Source: Carboxylicivirga linearis (lineage in GTDB: Bacteria; Bacteroidota; Bacteroidia; Bacteroidales; Marinilabiliaceae). Taken from it: a stretch of DNA of 64,000 bases. The translations under genes and the position numbers were made by a program. The notes under the pieces were generated by a model. The model saw only the letters and a program-made list of their open reading frames with translations. It had not been told where the DNA came from and did not search any database. The stretch is from positions 62,001-126,000 of the forward strand of contig NZ_JAGUCO010000005.1 in NCBI RefSeq assembly GCF_018271995.1, written 5' to 3'. Each line of letters starts with the position of its first letter. Position 1 is the first letter of the stretch. Positions 27,401 to 35,594 of this stretch are shown piece after piece.

Positions 27401-28391
27401 CATTGTTTAATAAGCTGATACCATTGGAAGTAAGCAGCCAGAGGGTATTGTTTCTATCCTTATATATTTTCCAAATTACATTGTTGGCTATGCTATAGTT
27501 AAGTACAGGATTATGATAGTATGTATTAATGTTTTGATAATTCGAATCTAATACCATCAATCCAAAATCAGTACCAATCCACAATTCATTCTCTTCGTGG
27601 TGTATGCATTTAATCACCTCATTGCTCATTGAAGAGGTGGTGCTGTTATATAATTTTACTTCTTTAGTGAATCTGTTCATGCTGGCTAAACCTGTTTCGG
27701 TTCCCACTAGTAATATTGAATCGTTAGTGGCTGAGACAGGTTTGATGTCAAGAATTAAATTGTTTTTTAAGAAGGGTTTATAATTTCCTTTTAAGTCATA
27801 TGATGTAATTATACCTTTCTTAAAACAATTGAGTTTATTATAGGTGCCTATCCACATGGTACTGTCCTGTGTTTCGTATAGGCACCGTATGGTTGAATGA
27901 CTGAGGTTACTATTTGTTGAACTAAAATATTCGTATTTGTTCAACGATTTATCGTATATAATTAAGCCGTTTGAAGTTCCAATCCAAATTCTGTTATCCT
28001 GCGATTTGTACAGACTCCTTACCGAAGCATTCTCACCCAGATTTACAGGTGTTATAGTAAATGTTTTAGTATCAATAGTACAAAGTCCTTTCCAGGTTCC
28101 CACCCATAGAATTTGGTCATCTAAAAGTAATGATCTTACATTGTTATTAGGGAGCGACCCTGGTTTGTTACTTTGTTTAAATATGGTGGTCTGATATCCA
28201 TCGTAGCGACATAAACCGTTATCGGTGCCAATCCACATAAAACCTTGTTCATCTTCTTCTACCACATTAATCATGCTCGAAGGCAAGCCATCTTCCTGAC
28301 GGAGATTGGTGAAATAAGGTGAGTTCTGATAAGAGATATGCTGAGCCGAACCTGTTTGATAGGACAATGCCATCAAAACCACTAAAAACAT
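24420..28391 (-). CDS. Hybrid two-component system regulator (propeller sensor, kinase, receiver, AraC)
   Basis: A 1323-residue one-protein signalling system. Order: signal peptide, about 14 propeller repeats with MWIGTDNGLCRYDGY-like motifs (to about 660), Y_Y_Y domain (about 690-760), a TM helix, histidine kinase with H828 in SHEFRTPLSL and G boxes DTGSGIPEE and GTGIGLAMA, receiver with phosphoacceptor in DIIVSDIMMP (about 1110-1225), and a C-terminal AraC helix-turn-helix (VEMISAEIGLSTTHLYRKI, FSSLSSFSKSFKNMFG). It should bind galacto-oligosaccharides in the periplasm and activate the divergent PUL. The ATG at 28391 is used; a TTG at 28454 would add 21 residues including the basic n-region of a better signal peptide, so the start is uncertain. 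Confidence 0.93.
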   Translation of the reverse strand: MFLVVLMALSYQTGSAQHISYQNSPYFTNLRQEDGLPSSMINVVEEDEQGFMWIGTDNGLCRYDGYQTTIFKQSNKPGSLPNNNVRSLLLDDQILWVGTWKGLCTIDTKTFTITPVNLGENASVRSLYKSQDNRIWIGTSNGLIIYDKSLNKYEYFSSTNSNLSHSTIRCLYETQDSTMWIGTYNKLNCFKKGIITSYDLKGNYKPFLKNNLILDIKPVSATNDSILLVGTETGLASMNRFTKEVKLYNSTTSSMSNEVIKCIHHEENELWIGTDFGLMVLDSNYQNINTYYHNPVLNYSIANNVIWKIYKDRNNTLWLLTSNGISLLNNENPVFSIHEEFYSVNNQQAGNQIRDILVTNQTTYLATIHGIIAKKPNGQKTFFTANSNPNKKLLLNNAFALEQDPEGRIWIGTAGGINIWDSSTKKMHAINSDNSNGLTSNYISSFAITADGATWVNAWEGGIFKITGNTKTLENLRFIKVDNSATDKIYACNNNIYYISANQIWMVDSKNLSKTVVQPFNDELKNENILCMNTFEDKHLWLATNKRLIRYIPGEDKIESYTYNNPVINQPISIEKGNNNNIWMASISSVIKYNYQTGQIVSMPLNSSFPFKSFYPNCGTLSADGTIYFGGDNGYIESNSFEKKMTIQSPQAIISGISINNKYTNTLINNELLPQDISYLNEISLDHSSNSLSFYFSTLNYWQANRSQFRYKLEGFDSDWNNSSSTNFATYSNLKPGKYTLLLQSYNYAGIKSAETKKLTITILPPLWLSKPFLALYILLIIGLIYLTFKVFAARQRINNELRLANLEKQHSKEILKTKQQFFTNISHEFRTPLSLIMPPIRQVINSGTVNGKNLAMLQLAEKNSKRLLTLVNQILDFRKLETESIPLIKSNIELVQFCKDIFESFNDLAARHEIKYEFNTNKEACITSFDKEKIEAILFNILANAFKHTPVEGAIRLALNISLGTKNEIEITISDTGSGIPEEELNKIFDHFYQANIHRHQKQGTGIGLAMAREYATLHKGKIHVESTTGKGSTFTLVIPFEKADGIAVAPLQIHQPVNKPSIVHSPHLKKLLIVDDNQDILDYIEMNMVNEYQILRAENGQLAYQMIEKNMPDIIVSDIMMPVLDGIEFCKKVKANPNTQRIPVILLTAKSLDAQKTEGIESGANMYITKPFDIAYLKACINNLLSTETAIYEYIKKELIINPRPQRSSDNNQNEQFIKKVMKIISDNVSNPELSVEMISAEIGLSTTHLYRKIKAITNQSTKDVIKNYRLNLAAQMIQNNEGNVTEIMYNVGFSSLSSFSKSFKNMFGCNPSEYKNQKPD

Positions 28392-28483
28392 TTTTTCAAT
28401 AAATGCCTTTATTGAGATGGTAGAATAAATTTTAACCGATTGTTTACAGCCCAAAACGAAAAGATGCTATGTTTTAAATAATT

Positions 28484-28574
28484 GTTCATACTTTTTTAAC
28501 AAGTATGAACCAATGTGTAAATGTAAAGAAAAAACAAATGAAGTTCTAAGTATGTAAGATATGAACAAATGTGT
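28484..28574. promoter_or_regulatory. Candidate binding repeats of the hybrid regulator
   Basis: GTTCATACTT (28484-28493) and AAGTATGAAC (28501-28510) form a perfect 10-bp inverted repeat. TATGAACCAATGTGT (28504-28518) recurs as TATGAACAAATGTGT (28560-28574), 14 of 15 identical and 56 nt apart. AraC-type domains bind direct repeats, so this is a plausible operator upstream of the promoter. Confidence 0.5.
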
Positions 28575-28646
28575 GTAATAAATGAATTTACCGGTTGGAT
28601 GTCAGGTTCTTGTTTTTGTAAGGAGTCATGGTTTGAATGATTTTAA

Positions 28647-28679
28647 TTTGTAAGATTTTAACAAATATCAGTAAGTTTT
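28647..28679 (+). promoter_or_regulatory. Candidate promoter of the galactan PUL
   Basis: TTTG (28647-28650), 21-nt spacer, TAAGTTTT (28672-28679), one mismatch from TAnnTTTG. It lies 73 nt downstream of the last TATGAAC repeat. Alternative -7 boxes without a good -33 are TAGGTTTG (28697-28704) and TACTTTTG (28707-28714). Confidence 0.45.
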
Positions 28680-28759
28680 AAGTTACAACACCAAGGTAGG
28701 TTTGTTTACTTTTGATAACATTAGTTAACACAATCAGCAGGTTGAAAAAATAAACAGTA

Positions 28760-29959
28760 ATGATTAAATCAAAGTGGTTATTCGCATTTGTCATTTTATT
28801 TGTGCATGTTCTCATAAGTTCATGTCAGGGAGGTGATAAGGAAAGTGAAGAAGTTGAAAATAGCCTGAAAGACAAATTTATGATGGGTGTGGATCTGTCA
28901 TATATCAATCAGGTTGAAGATCATGGAGGAATTTATAAGGATAACGGTGTTGAAGTAGATCCTTTTGAGCTCTTTAATAAGAAAGGAGCAAATGTAGTAA
29001 GACTGCGAATTTGGAATAATCCGGACTGGATAAAAGAAGTATATAATAAAGACACACCTCTATATAGTGGTTTTGAGGATGTAAAAAAATCTATCAGGAG
29101 AGCGAAAGATAATGGAATGGCTGTAAACCTCGATTTTCATTATTCAGATGTGTGGGCCGATCCTCAACATCAAAAGGTACCTCAGGCCTGGAAAGCAATA
29201 AACGATATAAATGTATTGTGCGACTCTGTTTATCACTTTACCTATTCAACTTTAGATGCTTTGCTTCAGGATGGTTTATTGCCTGAAATGGTGCAGATTG
29301 GAAATGAAACCAACTGCGGTTTTATGCTGCATGAAGCTAATGATACTTTTCCCAACCTTTCTATTTGTGATGATAAGTGGGTTTCTTTTGGTAAAGTATT
29401 AAATGCAGGAATAAATGCCGTAAGAGATATAGATACCAAAGCCAAAACAAATACTATTATAGCTCTGCATGTAGCTGATCCTAAAAATCTGGAGTGGTTT
29501 TTTAAAGGGGTGATCGAAAAGGGAGGGGTGAACGATTTTGATGTGGCTGGTTTCTCTTATTATCCTCACTGGCATACCGAAGTTTCATTTACCGAACTTC
29601 CCCGATTGGTATCCAAACTAAAAAAAGAACTGAATAAAGAACTGGTAGTATTGGAAACAGCCTATCCATATACTTTGGTAGAAGGTGATGAGTATGGAAA
29701 TATCTTCGGCGAAAACAGTGCGATAGATGGATATCCAATTTCGATAGAAGGTCAGCGATCTTTTATGATTGATCTCGTGAATAATATAAAGCAGGCTGGC
29801 GGTATGGGAGTGATGTACTGGGAACCAGCCTGGATTAGTTCCGATATGAAGGATCTTTGGGGGCACGGATCGGCATGGGATAATGCCACTCTATTCGACC
29901 AGCAAGGCAATGTAACCAAAGCCTTCGATTATTTATCAATTCAAGATAAACTACAATAG
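28760..29959 (+). CDS. GH53 arabinogalactan endo-beta-1,4-galactanase, lipoprotein
   Basis: A 399-residue glycoside hydrolase of family 53, an endo-enzyme cutting beta-1,4-galactan with retention. A lipoprotein signal ends at the Cys of LISSCQGG, so the enzyme is membrane-anchored, probably on the cell surface. The catalytic acid/base is E183 in QIGNETNCG and the nucleophile is E299 in VVLETAYPY. Other family motifs are ANVVRLRIWNNP, LDFHYSDVWADPQHQ and AGGMGVMYWEPAW. It is the first gene of the PUL operon, 22 nt before GH2, and is clearly diverged from the second GH53 at 39222. Confidence 0.93.
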   Translation: MIKSKWLFAFVILFVHVLISSCQGGDKESEEVENSLKDKFMMGVDLSYINQVEDHGGIYKDNGVEVDPFELFNKKGANVVRLRIWNNPDWIKEVYNKDTPLYSGFEDVKKSIRRAKDNGMAVNLDFHYSDVWADPQHQKVPQAWKAINDINVLCDSVYHFTYSTLDALLQDGLLPEMVQIGNETNCGFMLHEANDTFPNLSICDDKWVSFGKVLNAGINAVRDIDTKAKTNTIIALHVADPKNLEWFFKGVIEKGGVNDFDVAGFSYYPHWHTEVSFTELPRLVSKLKKELNKELVVLETAYPYTLVEGDEYGNIFGENSAIDGYPISIEGQRSFMIDLVNNIKQAGGMGVMYWEPAWISSDMKDLWGHGSAWDNATLFDQQGNVTKAFDYLSIQDKLQ

Positions 29960-29981
29960 CTCGCAGAGAATAAGATCTGTA

Positions 29982-32369
29982 ATGATGAAAAAACAATTAA
30001 CGCTTCTGTCAATGTTATTTTTAATGTTGAGCTTACTGTCATGCAATCATTTCTCTGATGAGAAACTAACGGATGGTAAGAATCTTTTTAATAAGCATTG
30101 GCAGTTTGTAAAGCAAAATAACGGAATTACAATTGAAAAGGTAATTGGAGAGGATAAGGTAATTCATTGGGAAGACATATCATTTCCTCACTCTGCTAAT
30201 ATTGAACCTTTGGTTATAAAAGGAGATCAATGGCAAGGAACTTGTTTTTATAAAAAGCAGTTTTTTGTACCTAAAAAATATAGCCATAAACATTTGGCTT
30301 TGTATTTCGAAGGGGCAATGCAAGTGGCAACTGTGTATTTGAATGGATCAGAAATTCATCAGAATAAAGGTGGGTATTTGCCTTTCTATATAGATATTTC
30401 CAAACATGTAATAGCCGGTGAAAGAAACTCAATTGTTGTTCAGCTGAATAATGAAGATAATCCACAAGTGCCTCCGGGGAAGGCATTAAAAGACCTTGAT
30501 TTTAATATTTACGGGGGAATTTATCGCAATGTGTGGTTGATTGTGAAAGAGCCAGTACATATTACCAATCCTTTGGAAGTAGATCATGTGGCCGGAGGTG
30601 GAGTGTTTGTAAGCTATCAAAATGTATCAAAGTCATCGGCAGAAGTAAATGTTAAGACTGATATTATCAATGAGTCTTTATCGGGCAAGCATGTTTATGT
30701 AATGGCAGAATTACATGATGGTGATACAGTTGTCAGTAAAAACTCATCTGAGGTGATTCAAACCGAAACTCATACAACACAAATTTTAAATACAAACCTA
30801 CAGGTTAATGCACCTAAATTATGGTCTCCCAGTTCACCTTACTTGTATACTCTTAGGGTAAAATTATTTGCCGATGATGAAGAAGTTGACAGCGAAAGTT
30901 ATCAAGTTGGGATCAGGTCAATTGACATTACCTCAGAAGAAGGGTTTAAACTGAATGGAGAATATCTGCAATTACGTGGAACCAATCGTCACCAGGAGTA
31001 TCCTTACATCGGTTATGCTTTATCAGATAATGCCAATTATCGCGATGCTTATAAAATTAAAAAGGCAGGGTTTAATATGGTGCGTCTTTCGCATTATCCC
31101 CAAAGTCAGTCCTTTTTAAATGCCTGTGACGAACTGGGGATTTTGGTAATGAATGCAATTCCTGGCTGGCAATATTTTGGTGATAGTCTTTTTCAGGAGA
31201 ATGCCTATAAAGATATTCGGAAGATGATACGTGTTGATCGCAATCATCCATCAGTAATTCTTTGGGAGGCTTCATTGAACGAATCACCTATGACCCATGA
31301 GTTCATGGAAAAGGCACACTCGATTGTTCATGATGAATATCCATACAATAAAGTATTTTCCTGTGGCTGGATAAATTATGCATACGATGTGTTTATTCCG
31401 GCACGACAGCATGCAAAACCACCTTTTTACTGGAATAATTACAAAGGTGAAAAGCCTTTGTTTATTGCTGAATATGGCGATTGGGAATATTATGCTCAGA
31501 ATGCTGGTTTCAATCAAAAGGCTTTTAAGGATTTAACAGATGATGAACGTAATTCGCGTCAACAAAGAGGTGATGGTCAAAAGCGTCTGGCTCAACAAGC
31601 CTTGAACTATCAAGAGGCTCACAATAGTAACTTGCAGGGAGATGCCTTTGGAGATGCCAATTGGTTGATGTATGACTATAATAGAGGCTATGCGCCAGAT
31701 ATTGAAACATCTGGTATTATGGATATTTTTCGTTTACCTAAATTCTCTTACTATTTCTATCAGAGTCAGGCTGATATTGATTCTACAAGTGAAAGTGAAT
31801 TTTCTCAACCAATGGTTTTTATTTCAAACTACTATAACGATCCATCGTTTTTGAAGGTGAAGGTATACAGTAATTGCGATGAAATAGAATTGAAGGTTAA
31901 CGGAAATAGTTTTGCTAGACAAAAGCCCGATAATGATAGAAACAGTACTCATTTAGAGCATCCTCCATATACCTTTCTATTGCCTGCCTTTACACCCGGT
32001 AAGCTTGAAGCTATCGGATATGTAAAAGGTAAGATCGCGGCCAAAGATATCAGACAAACTCCAGAACAGGCTTATGGTCTAAAGCTTTGGATTGATGAAA
32101 GTGGTAAACCGCTTCAAAGGGGCAATGATGATATTGTATTTGCCTATGCTGCTGTGGTTGATACTAGTGGTACTATTTTGCCACTGGCCGAAAATAGTAT
32201 ACGCTTTTCAGTCGGTGGAGATGCTCAAATAATAGGAGCGAATCCAACAAATGCAGAAGCTGGTATTGCTACTGTTTTGTTAAAGGTCGAATCCACAGCT
32301 GAAATGATTCACTTAAAAGCTCTGTCTGATGGATTAACTGAAAATGAATTACTAATTAATCTTGAATAA
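29982..32369 (+). CDS. GH2 beta-galactosidase, lipoprotein
   Basis: A 795-residue family 2 glycoside hydrolase. After a lipoprotein signal (Cys in LLSCNHFS), it has the sugar-binding jelly-roll domain, an immunoglobulin-like domain, the TIM barrel, and a C-terminal DUF4982/BIg1-like region. Catalytic residues are acid/base E434 in SLNESP and nucleophile E497 in FIAEYGDW. The motif LRGTNRHQEYPYIG is typical of GH2 beta-galactosidases. It should release galactose from galacto-oligosaccharides made by GH53, most likely in the periplasm. Beta-glucuronidase or other GH2 specificity is less likely given the operon. Confidence 0.9.
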   Translation: MMKKQLTLLSMLFLMLSLLSCNHFSDEKLTDGKNLFNKHWQFVKQNNGITIEKVIGEDKVIHWEDISFPHSANIEPLVIKGDQWQGTCFYKKQFFVPKKYSHKHLALYFEGAMQVATVYLNGSEIHQNKGGYLPFYIDISKHVIAGERNSIVVQLNNEDNPQVPPGKALKDLDFNIYGGIYRNVWLIVKEPVHITNPLEVDHVAGGGVFVSYQNVSKSSAEVNVKTDIINESLSGKHVYVMAELHDGDTVVSKNSSEVIQTETHTTQILNTNLQVNAPKLWSPSSPYLYTLRVKLFADDEEVDSESYQVGIRSIDITSEEGFKLNGEYLQLRGTNRHQEYPYIGYALSDNANYRDAYKIKKAGFNMVRLSHYPQSQSFLNACDELGILVMNAIPGWQYFGDSLFQENAYKDIRKMIRVDRNHPSVILWEASLNESPMTHEFMEKAHSIVHDEYPYNKVFSCGWINYAYDVFIPARQHAKPPFYWNNYKGEKPLFIAEYGDWEYYAQNAGFNQKAFKDLTDDERNSRQQRGDGQKRLAQQALNYQEAHNSNLQGDAFGDANWLMYDYNRGYAPDIETSGIMDIFRLPKFSYYFYQSQADIDSTSESEFSQPMVFISNYYNDPSFLKVKVYSNCDEIELKVNGNSFARQKPDNDRNSTHLEHPPYTFLLPAFTPGKLEAIGYVKGKIAAKDIRQTPEQAYGLKLWIDESGKPLQRGNDDIVFAYAAVVDTSGTILPLAENSIRFSVGGDAQIIGANPTNAEAGIATVLLKVESTAEMIHLKALSDGLTENELLINLE

Positions 32370-32605
32370 AGGATCCGTTATAAACTCAAAATCTAAAACA
32401 ACTTAAAACAGCTACTATGAAAAAGAATTGTAATTCAAATGTTTTTCGGTCGAAAAACATCAAGTGTAAGAGTAGAATAAACTCTTAATTAAAATTTTTC
32501 TCAGTTCATAATGGCTTCAATCAACCTATTTTATTGATGAAGGAGTGTGTACTGAATCAGATTCGAATATTTCATTATTAAATCAATTTAAATTTAAGTA
32601 ATAAT
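32370..32605 (+). promoter_or_regulatory. susC leader with two hairpins and a 23-codon ORF
   Basis: This 236-nt gap separates GH2 and susC. ATGTTTTTCG and CGAAAAACAT (32439-32460) make a perfect 22-nt palindrome with a 2-nt centre. TAAGAGT (32467-32473) and ACTCTTA (32481-32487) make a second stem followed by an A/T-rich run. An ATG-initiated frame (32417-32488) encodes 23 residues beginning MKKNCNSNVF and spans both hairpins. This could be an attenuator, an internal terminator or an mRNA-processing site that sets susC levels. Confidence 0.5.
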
Positions 32606-35545
32606 ATGAATGGTTTAAAAAAGCGTTTGATTTCAACTATTCTGTTATTGAGTGTTGGTATAGGCCTTTGGGCGCAACAATCTCATGTAAACGGAAGTGT
32701 TACAGATGCAAAAACAAGCGAAGCTATTCCAGGAGTAACTGTTTTTGTAAAGGGAACTCAAAGGGGTAGTATTACTTTACCCGATGGTACTTATTCTATT
32801 AAGGTTGATAAGGGTGAGGTGCTGGTATTTTCTTTTATTGGTTATCAAAATCAGGAAGTGGTTGTTGGCCCCGATGCTAATTATAACATTTTGCTTCAAC
32901 AAGATTATATTAATGTTGATGAGGTTGTGGTAGTTGGTTACGGTGAAACCAAGAAAGGAGATCTAACAGGGGCAGTATCTAATGTCTCGGCTAAAGATTT
33001 TAACCAAGGTGTTGTAACCTCACCGGCACAATTAATAAACGGAAAAGTATCCGGTGTTCAGGTATTGTCAGGTACGGGATCTCCAACTTCGGGTAGCTCA
33101 TTCCGAATCAGGGGAGGTGCGTCCTTAAATGCAAGCAACGATCCTTTAATTGTACTGGATGGAGTACCTCTTGAAGCTGGTGGTATAAGTGGTAACAGCA
33201 ATAATTTCTTAAGTTTGATTAATCCAAATGATATTGAAAGTATGACCGTGTTAAAAGATGCTTCGTCAACAGCTATTTACGGATCACGTGCTTCCAATGG
33301 AGTTATTATCATTACAACTAAAAAAGGATCGAAGGGGAATATTAGTGTTAATGCTAATTCTACCAATCTGATTCAGGTAAAAACCAAATTACCAGAGATG
33401 TTATCAATTGGTGAATTTCGAAATGTGGTTGAAACAGATGGTAGTGATGCTCAACGTGCTCTTTTGGGCAATAGTAATACAAACTGGAATGACGAAATTT
33501 TTAAAATGGCCTTTGGTACTGATAATAATGTAAGTATCTCAGGAATGATAGGAAATACACCGGTTCGTCTTTCTGCTGGATACTATAATCAGGATGGTAT
33601 TTTAAAAACCGATAATGCCGAACGTTTTACTGGTAGTGTTAATGTTTCTCCTTCATTATTAGACGATCATTTGAAGTTTAACCTTGGGGTTAAAGGAGCT
33701 CTTAATAGAAATACCTTTGCTAATACTAGTGCTATTTGGGGTGGATCAACCATGAACCCGACCATACCGGTTTATTCTGGTTTATCATCGTTTGGAGGAT
33801 ATACCGAAGCAATTGATTCTGACGAAATCCCTGTTACTGGCGCAGTATTAAATCCATTGGGTTTATTAAATCAATATTCATCAACCAGTGATGTAAACAG
33901 GATAATATCAAATGTTGATATGGATTATAAATTTCATTTCTTGCCAGATCTTAGATTTCATGCTACTTTGGGATATGATTATGCTGAAGGACAAGGAAAT
34001 ATTTATGTGCCTGAAGAAGCTGCTCAGTATTATCAAACTTTTGGTAGAGATTATACTTATGGACCACAGAAAAATGAGAATAAGTTACTTACCACGTATC
34101 TGAATTATAAGAAAGAATTGTCAGATATTAATAGTAATGTTGATGTTACTCTGGGTTATGATTATCAGTTTTGGAAAAGTTCGACACCAGCTTATGATGT
34201 GTTAAATGTATACGGTGATGTACAAAGTTCAACTGCTGCCTACGACCAACGGCATGCTTTGATATCCTATTATGGAAGATTGAATTATAACTTCATGTCG
34301 AAATACATGTTAACAGCAACTATACGTCAGGATGGTACATCGCGATTCAGCGAAGATAACCGTTGGGGTACTTTTCCATCTTTGGCATTGGCCTGGCGTC
34401 TTTCAGAAGAAGGTTTTTTAGCTGATTTTGAGGCTTTATCAAACCTGAAGTTAAGAGCTAGTTATGGTATTACGGGGCAGCAGGAAGGAATAGGTAATTA
34501 TAACTATCTACCTGTTTATACCATTAGTCAGGATGGGGCGCAATATATTTTTGGTAATTCAATTGTGAATACTTGGAGACCAGAAGCTTATGTTTCTAAT
34601 TTAAAATGGGAAACAACTAAATCATTCAACTACGGTATTGACTTTGGATTTATAAATAATCGTATTTCAGGTACAGTTGAATATTACACTCGTGTTACAG
34701 AAGACCTGTTGGCGACTGTGCCCTCTGCGGCCGGAACCAATTTCGATAAACAAATTCTGACTAATGTAGGTAATGTTGATAGTGAAGGAGTGGAGGTAAC
34801 CATTAATTCTACACCGATTGATAACGAAAATTGGACGTGGGATTTCAGCTTTAATGCAACCTGGCAAAAACAAACCATTAAAAACTTATCATTAAATCCT
34901 GAGGCAGAGGTTTCAAATACACCTGTTGGACCAACTATCGATAGTTATTATTTCCAAACTTTTACTGAAGGATATTCTCCATATATGTTTTATGTGTATC
35001 ATCAATTGTATGATGAATCGGGTAAGCCTATTGAAGGAGCCTATGCAGATTTAAATGGTGATGGGGAAATTAATTCTGATGATTTATACCATTATCAAAA
35101 TCCTATGCCGGATTATGTATTAGGTTTTAGTACATCTGTTCGTTACAAAGACTGGAGCCTAAGTACAAGTCTTCGTTCATATCTTAATAACTATGTGTAT
35201 AATGGAATGTCGATGAATACAGGTGCATTGGGAACCATGTCATACAATGCATTTCAATTGAATAATCTGCACAAAAGTTATCTTGAAACCGGTTTCCAAA
35301 GCAGACAATACCTTTCTGATTATTACATCGAAAATGCCTCTTTCTTAAGAATGGATAATCTTTCGTTGAACTATAATTTTGGTAGGATCTATGATTTGTT
35401 CAATTTAAATCTTACTGCTTTGGTTCAGAATGTGTTTGTTATTACCAATTATTCCGGTGTCGATCCAGAAATATCAAATGGGGTAGATGTGTCATTTTAT
35501 CCTCGACCACGCATTTATTCTTTAAGTATTGGAATTGATTTTTAA
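32606..35545 (+). CDS. SusC-like TonB-dependent outer-membrane transporter
   Basis: A 979-residue TonB-dependent transporter of the SusC/RagA family. A signal peptide (about 1-23, ending LWA) is followed by a carboxypeptidase-like regulatory domain (VNGSVTDAKTSEAIPGVTVFVKG), the SusC TonB-box region VDEVVVVGYGETKKGDLTGA, the plug with SGSSFRIRGGASLNASNDPL and MTVLKDASSTAIYGSRASNGV, and a 22-strand barrel. It imports oligosaccharides through the outer membrane with the SusD lid encoded next (49 nt to the SusD ATG). The expected cargo is galacto-oligosaccharides. Confidence 0.97.
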   Translation: MNGLKKRLISTILLLSVGIGLWAQQSHVNGSVTDAKTSEAIPGVTVFVKGTQRGSITLPDGTYSIKVDKGEVLVFSFIGYQNQEVVVGPDANYNILLQQDYINVDEVVVVGYGETKKGDLTGAVSNVSAKDFNQGVVTSPAQLINGKVSGVQVLSGTGSPTSGSSFRIRGGASLNASNDPLIVLDGVPLEAGGISGNSNNFLSLINPNDIESMTVLKDASSTAIYGSRASNGVIIITTKKGSKGNISVNANSTNLIQVKTKLPEMLSIGEFRNVVETDGSDAQRALLGNSNTNWNDEIFKMAFGTDNNVSISGMIGNTPVRLSAGYYNQDGILKTDNAERFTGSVNVSPSLLDDHLKFNLGVKGALNRNTFANTSAIWGGSTMNPTIPVYSGLSSFGGYTEAIDSDEIPVTGAVLNPLGLLNQYSSTSDVNRIISNVDMDYKFHFLPDLRFHATLGYDYAEGQGNIYVPEEAAQYYQTFGRDYTYGPQKNENKLLTTYLNYKKELSDINSNVDVTLGYDYQFWKSSTPAYDVLNVYGDVQSSTAAYDQRHALISYYGRLNYNFMSKYMLTATIRQDGTSRFSEDNRWGTFPSLALAWRLSEEGFLADFEALSNLKLRASYGITGQQEGIGNYNYLPVYTISQDGAQYIFGNSIVNTWRPEAYVSNLKWETTKSFNYGIDFGFINNRISGTVEYYTRVTEDLLATVPSAAGTNFDKQILTNVGNVDSEGVEVTINSTPIDNENWTWDFSFNATWQKQTIKNLSLNPEAEVSNTPVGPTIDSYYFQTFTEGYSPYMFYVYHQLYDESGKPIEGAYADLNGDGEINSDDLYHYQNPMPDYVLGFSTSVRYKDWSLSTSLRSYLNNYVYNGMSMNTGALGTMSYNAFQLNNLHKSYLETGFQSRQYLSDYYIENASFLRMDNLSLNYNFGRIYDLFNLNLTALVQNVFVITNYSGVDPEISNGVDVSFYPRPRIYSLSIGIDF

Positions 35546-35594
35546 AGAATAATCAGAGTATAATATTTTGAATGTTGACACAAAAAAAGTGAAT

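Larger units (their letters stand above)
28392..28759. other. Divergent regulatory region of the galactan PUL
   Basis: A 368-nt AT-rich spacer between the hybrid regulator and the first GH53 gene. It contains an inverted repeat and two direct repeats of a TATGAAC-AATGTGT motif (28484-28574) and promoter-like boxes at 28647-28679 and 28697-28714. No other coding sequence is convincing, except the short TTG extension of the regulator. Confidence 0.7.

Noticed and set aside
28392-28454. TTG-started 21-residue extension of the hybrid regulator
   Set aside because: TTG starts are rare and the ATG at 28391 is available. It is not fully excluded, because the extension would give the signal peptide a basic n-region.
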